This document shows positions 61,483 to 64,000 of a DNA stretch of 64,000 nt, one piece after another; the first letter of the stretch is position 1; the number at the start of each line of letters is the position of its first letter. Position numbers and translations under genes: made by a program. The notes under the pieces were generated by a model. That model searched no databases. It saw nothing but the letters and a program-made list of their open reading frames with translations, and was not told where the DNA came from. Source of the stretch: Janthinobacterium sp. PAMC25594 (GTDB lineage Bacteria > Pseudomonadota > Gammaproteobacteria > Burkholderiales > Burkholderiaceae_D); the NCBI RefSeq assembly GCF_019443505.1, contig NZ_CP080377.1, forward strand, positions 1,984,001 to 2,048,000, given 5' to 3'.

Positions 61483-61794
61483 TCAGTGGCGCCGGTAACT
61501 CTTGGCGCCGCTGTCGCTCAAACAATACTGCCCGCCACGCGGCCCGGTACAATAGTTGCCGCTGCGGCAGGTGCAACCCGAAGTATCGGCCACTGGCACT
61601 CTGGCTGGTTGGCCGGCGGCAGAACATATTTTTTTCGATGCGCTGATCGAGCCGTCATTGCAGACGAAGGTTGCGCCATCACAGTGAGAAATTCCGCCCT
61701 TGCGACCGGAGCACGGCGTGTTAGCGGCCAGAAGCGGGATGCATACCAACAGGGATGCGGTGAAAAGCAATTTCTTGACAATTGGGAATCTCAT
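61483..61794 (-). CDS. Cysteine-rich small secreted protein
   Basis: A 103-aa exported protein (signal peptide MRFPIVKKLLFTASLLVCIP then LLA). The mature part has nine cysteines: TPCSGRKGGISHCDGATFVC, then NDGSISASKKICS...CTCRSGNYCTGPRGGQYCLSDSG. This pattern recurs in small proteins scattered across proteobacterial accessory regions, but no function is known to me. Several disulfides are likely. The start at 61794 is chosen for the signal peptide. Confidence 0.7.
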   Translation of the reverse strand: MRFPIVKKLLFTASLLVCIPLLAANTPCSGRKGGISHCDGATFVCNDGSISASKKICSAAGQPARVPVADTSGCTCRSGNYCTGPRGGQYCLSDSGAKSYRRH

Positions 61795-62063
61795 TTTTTC
61801 ACTTCTATGGACCAACAAGGAACTCCGTCAGGGTCGTTGTTCATACACTCGCGCATCAATCCATTTGACATCCTGATCGGACGCAAGCGGACGCAAGGGT
61901 CAGGTCCGCCATTCAGACACGGACTGGTGCGTTGGGTGGCGTGGAAGGTGGCTCAGTTGAAGACCTAATTAGAACCACGAACGCGCGCCTGCGGCACGTG
62001 AAGCTGCCGCGCAGCGGCAGCGATTGGAGGATTCGGGGCGGGCTGGGCCGGTAGGCCCAGCCC

Positions 62064-62172
62064 TTCGAATCTCACACGCAGGGCGCGAAGGCGCCCTGCT
62101 CGCTTCCGCCAGGAAATAAAAAACCGCCCGAAGGCGGTTTCTTTATTTCCTGGCGGAAGCGGTGAGATTCGA
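62064..62172. other. Inverted duplication of a tRNA-Ser 3' end: probable attachment site
   Basis: On the minus strand, 62172-62151 reads TCGAATCTCACCGCTTCCGC then CA, the T-arm and acceptor end of a bacterial tRNA-Ser, followed by AAACCGCC-TTCG-GGCGGTTT (terminator). The + strand repeats the same blocks inverted (TTCGAATCTCAC at 62064-62075 and CGCTTCCGCCAGGAAATAAA at 62101-62120), interrupted by a 25-base hairpin insert. No full tRNA is present. Integrases of phages and islands commonly use tRNA 3' ends as att sites. Confidence 0.6.
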
Positions 62173-62227
62173 CGCCAAAAATTAATATCCTATTAAATCA
62201 AAGACTTAAGCGGCTTTGAAAAAACAC

Positions 62228-62260
62228 TTTGTACCACTCATTTGTACCAAAATCTGTACC
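62228..62260. repeat. Three short direct repeats, integrase-arm-like
   Basis: TTTGTACCA at 62228, TTTGTACCA at 62241 and TCTGTACCC at 62253 have a 12-13-base period. They lie 55-90 bases from the tRNA-Ser-like site, as arm-binding sites of tyrosine integrases do next to att. No integrase gene remains. Confidence 0.45.
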
Positions 62261-62930
62261 CCCGATGGGGAATCATAACTGATGAACCAGGCTCGCTGCA
62301 AGCAGGTTGTACTGGGATTTCGAGGTGATTGGACGCAGCGTATCAGACCGCCTAACTTAGTTCGTCATCGCAGGCGCAACGCCAAGTCCGGCCAAGGCAA
62401 GCGCAACGGCGGTTCTGGGCTGTCGACAAATTTGAGGATCGTGGCGGATGTTGCCGCCGGGTTGCCAATACCTATCTCTTGAATTGTTCGGTCAGATCAG
62501 TGCGCACCGCATTGTATGCTTTCATTGGCGACGGTTGCCTGGGCGACGGTGAGTTGGTTCTCTGGCGCCGAAAGCCCCCAACTACCAGGGCCGCCGAGGG
62601 CGGTTGCGGGATGCCCTCTTCGCGGCGCACGTCTGAATCGAAAAAGCCCGCATAAACGCCAAGTTGCCACTTGAGGCGATATTGCCCGCGATCCCTCCCG
62701 TTAGGCCATTGTAGGCGCACGCACGTCGGCCGTGCCTGGACATCTCAGCGCCGCATTTCCTACTTGACCAAGTGGAGGAAAAGGCCAACCACGATAAAGG
62801 TACCCAGCACACGCAGTGAATGTCTTTTCCAAGAGAGCCATCATCCCAGCCACCAGAATTCCCATCCCAAATATGCCAAGCGTTAAATTCCTTCAGGTGT
62901 TCAACAAGCGCGCGGATTGACGGCGGATGC
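62261..62930. other. No supportable gene
   Basis: Several short frames exist on both strands, but none has a convincing start, ribosome-binding site or recognisable product. The minus-strand frame that ends at 62582 contains one protein-like stretch (SIRALVEHLKEFNAWHIWDG), so the region may hold debris of a lost gene. Confidence 0.4.
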
Positions 62931-62962
62931 GGCCGACCAGACGCTTCGGGGTCTGGTCGGCC
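62931..62962. terminator. Strong hairpin
   Basis: A perfect 12-bp stem (GGCCGACCAGAC / GTCTGGTCGGCC) with an 8-nt loop and no T run. It lies just downstream of the remnant at 62971-63199 (minus strand), so it may have been its terminator. Confidence 0.5.
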
Positions 62963-62970
62963 AGTGCCAG

Positions 62971-63199
62971 TCAGCGTTGCCACCAAGCGATGAAACCGGC
63001 GGCAGCATGCGCGGTCTTCTTCGCTTTAACCGAAGTAGTCGCTACTGCTACGTTCGGCGCCGATTTAACGCTGGTGTTGAGTAACCCAGTAGACGTCATC
63101 TAGCGCATCCACGATAAGCTCGTACGTCTCACCTTGATGCGCTGGGAGACCGTAGGTGTTTAGATTCGTGTGATTATGCACCCATCCGTAGCTGGCCCC
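62971..63199 (-). pseudogene. Frameshifted remnant of an unknown gene
   Basis: Two adjoining minus-strand frames look like protein: SYGWVHNHTNLNTYGLPAHQ then GETYELIVDALDDVYWVTQHQR and a stop (63065-63067), and in the next frame LLNTSVKSAPNVAVATTSVK then AKKTAHAAAGFIAWWQR and a stop (62971-62973). A single frameshift near 63075 would join them into one C-terminus. The N-terminal part is missing. No family recognised. Confidence 0.4.
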
Positions 63200-63260
63200 T
63201 CTTCAAAGCTCGGCACGTTTTGAGTACATTACTTTTTTCCAGCGAATCCGAGCGCGCACC

Positions 63261-63668
63261 ATGAGCCAAGCCCTGCATAGCCTTGCCAGAACGACCCACC
63301 TAATCCGTAAGGAGACTCGGGAGTCGACATTAACCCAGGCGGAACTGGCGCGCCGTTACAACGTGACCCGCCAGACCATTCGCAAGTGGCAGGGACGCGA
63401 TAGTGCGGAGGACCGCTCACATCGTCCCGACACCTTGCACACCACGCTCACGCCAGCGCAGGAAGCGATCGTCGTCGAACTGCGCACGACGCTGTTGCTG
63501 CCCACCGACGACCTGCTGGCCATCACGCGCGAGTTCATCAATCCCGCCGTCTCCCGTGCTGGCCTGGGGCGCTGCCTGCGCCGCCATGGCGTGTCCCAAC
63601 TGACCGACCTGGTGCTCCAGGAGAGCGGTGAGCCGGCTAAGAAAAAAACCTTCAAGGACTACGTGTAG
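63261..63668 (+). pseudogene. N-terminal fragment of an IS481-family transposase
   Basis: 135 residues starting MSQALHSLARTTHLIRKETR, with the IS481 helix-turn-helix (LTQAELARRYNVTRQTIRKWQGRDSAEDRSHRP) and the EAIVVELRTTLLLPTDDLLAITREFINPAVSRAGLGRCLRRHGV region. It breaks off at KKTFKDYV, just where the DDE core should begin (about 180 residues missing). The next bases belong to a cluster of short repeats, so the truncation is an insertion or deletion junction. Confidence 0.85.
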
Positions 63669-63671
63669 TGA

Positions 63672-63831
63672 CCTGCATTTGAAACGGGCCCGACCAGCAT
63701 TCCAACCGATTCTCGGCCAGGAATAACTGCAACTGACGGCCCCCTCAAACCAGCATTAGCTGCAAATGAACCTGCATTTATCCGCGCCGACCTGCATTTC
63801 ATCGCCGCGAACCAGCATTATCTGCAACTGA
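63672..63831. repeat. Cluster of interspersed short repeats
   Basis: Three copies of CCTGCATTT (63672, 63771, 63791), three of CCAGCATT (63694, 63750, 63812) and three of CTGCAA(C/A)TGA (63727, 63760, 63822) within 160 bases. Multiple short repeats at an element end resemble the transposase-binding arrays of IS21-family elements. The cluster begins exactly where the IS481-type gene is interrupted. Confidence 0.6.
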
Positions 63832-64000
63832 CCAGGATGTTCAACACGGCCTTGGTATCGGCCTCGATTTCGGCCAGCACGCCCATCCAGTGACCTATGA
63901 CCCGCTTGACGCTCGGTGCCGGCTGGGTGTCGCGCCAAACCGTCAGAATGCGCTGGTAACCGACCAGATCGGCCCGCTGCACGCAATACGCGGTCGTCAT
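63818..64000 (-). CDS. Unknown protein, may continue beyond the window
   Basis: A minus-strand frame of 60 residues from an ATG at the very edge (63998-64000): MTTAYCVQRADLVGYQRILT then VWRDTQPAPSVKRVIGHWMGVLAEIEADTKAVLNIL. The ATG may be internal. The last few residues are encoded by the short-repeat cluster, so the C-terminus may be artificial. No family recognised. Confidence 0.35.
   Translation of the reverse strand: MTTAYCVQRADLVGYQRILTVWRDTQPAPSVKRVIGHWMGVLAEIEADTKAVLNILVSCR

Noticed and set aside
62282..62482. 66-codon + strand frame
   Set aside because: No ribosome-binding site, Arg/Gly-rich composition, no family resemblance; next to an att-like site where short frames arise by chance.
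62582..62986. Minus-strand frame of 134 codons
   Set aside because: Its GTG start overlaps the end of a remnant frame, there is no ribosome-binding site, and only one short stretch looks protein-like. Kept only as a note on possible debris.
63672..63831. CRISPR array
   Set aside because: The repeats are 8-10 bases, of three kinds, irregularly spaced, with no cas genes; more like transposase-binding sites.

Overview
The window is a high-GC (roughly 62-65 %) stretch of Gram-negative chromosome. Gene content points to the Burkholderiales, most likely Oxalobacteraceae and Janthinobacterium-like: a beta-proteobacterial porin, a Gcr-type 'site-specific recombinase' membrane protein, DUF3079, MsbA, NhaR-like and TerC proteins. 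No rRNA or complete tRNA is present, so the assignment is an inference from protein style.

Positions 1-30,270 are ordinary core or flexible genome. They hold envelope lipoproteins (OmpA/YiaD type), a two-domain M16 zinc protease, a TerC-CBS-CorC membrane protein, a porin, and a phospholipid block (PLD-type lipoprotein, then PAP2 phosphatase, diacylglycerol-kinase-like enzyme and metallophosphoesterase). Further on are a DUF1800/DUF1501 pair, a LysR/alcohol-dehydrogenase-like pair, glycerate kinase, and an ion-handling block (YnfA, TerB, TerC, NhaR-like LysR, ClC channel) whose promoters share a motif. A tandem pair of YwqK-type repeat proteins follows. An unknown 74-aa gene at 15,208 sits behind two tandem LexA boxes. 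An IS4-family element with perfect 17-bp ends and a 9-bp target duplication lies at 30,273-31,756.

Positions 31,757-52,100 include MsbA flanked by two long nested-palindrome intergenic elements, a Dyp-type peroxidase, a MocR-like regulator, and the most system-like block of the window. In that block moaA and a small winged-helix regulator are divergent from a molybdopterin oxidoreductase (FdhF/YdeP type), cydA, cydB, a bestrophin and fdhD. The moaA and oxidoreductase promoters carry the same bipartite motif with identical spacing. I read this as one regulon that builds a molybdoenzyme and a quinol oxidase. An amidohydrolase, RNase Z, Sel1-repeat, GNAT, TetR/MFS and DUF3079 genes follow.

Positions 52,100-64,000 are accessory, with lower and patchy GC. 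They contain a truncated gene, a GNAT remnant, small secreted proteins, a c-type cytochrome, a GFA-family gene with a LexA box on its promoter, a hydrolase, an ankyrin protein, two abutting IS5-family elements and P2-like prophage debris (portal C-terminus, zinc ribbon). Also here are a perfect FNR/Anr box upstream of a beta/gamma-crystallin-like gene, an inverted duplication of a tRNA-Ser 3' end that looks like an attachment site, and an IS481-type transposase cut short next to a cluster of short repeats. The region reads as an island that has taken repeated insertions and deletions.
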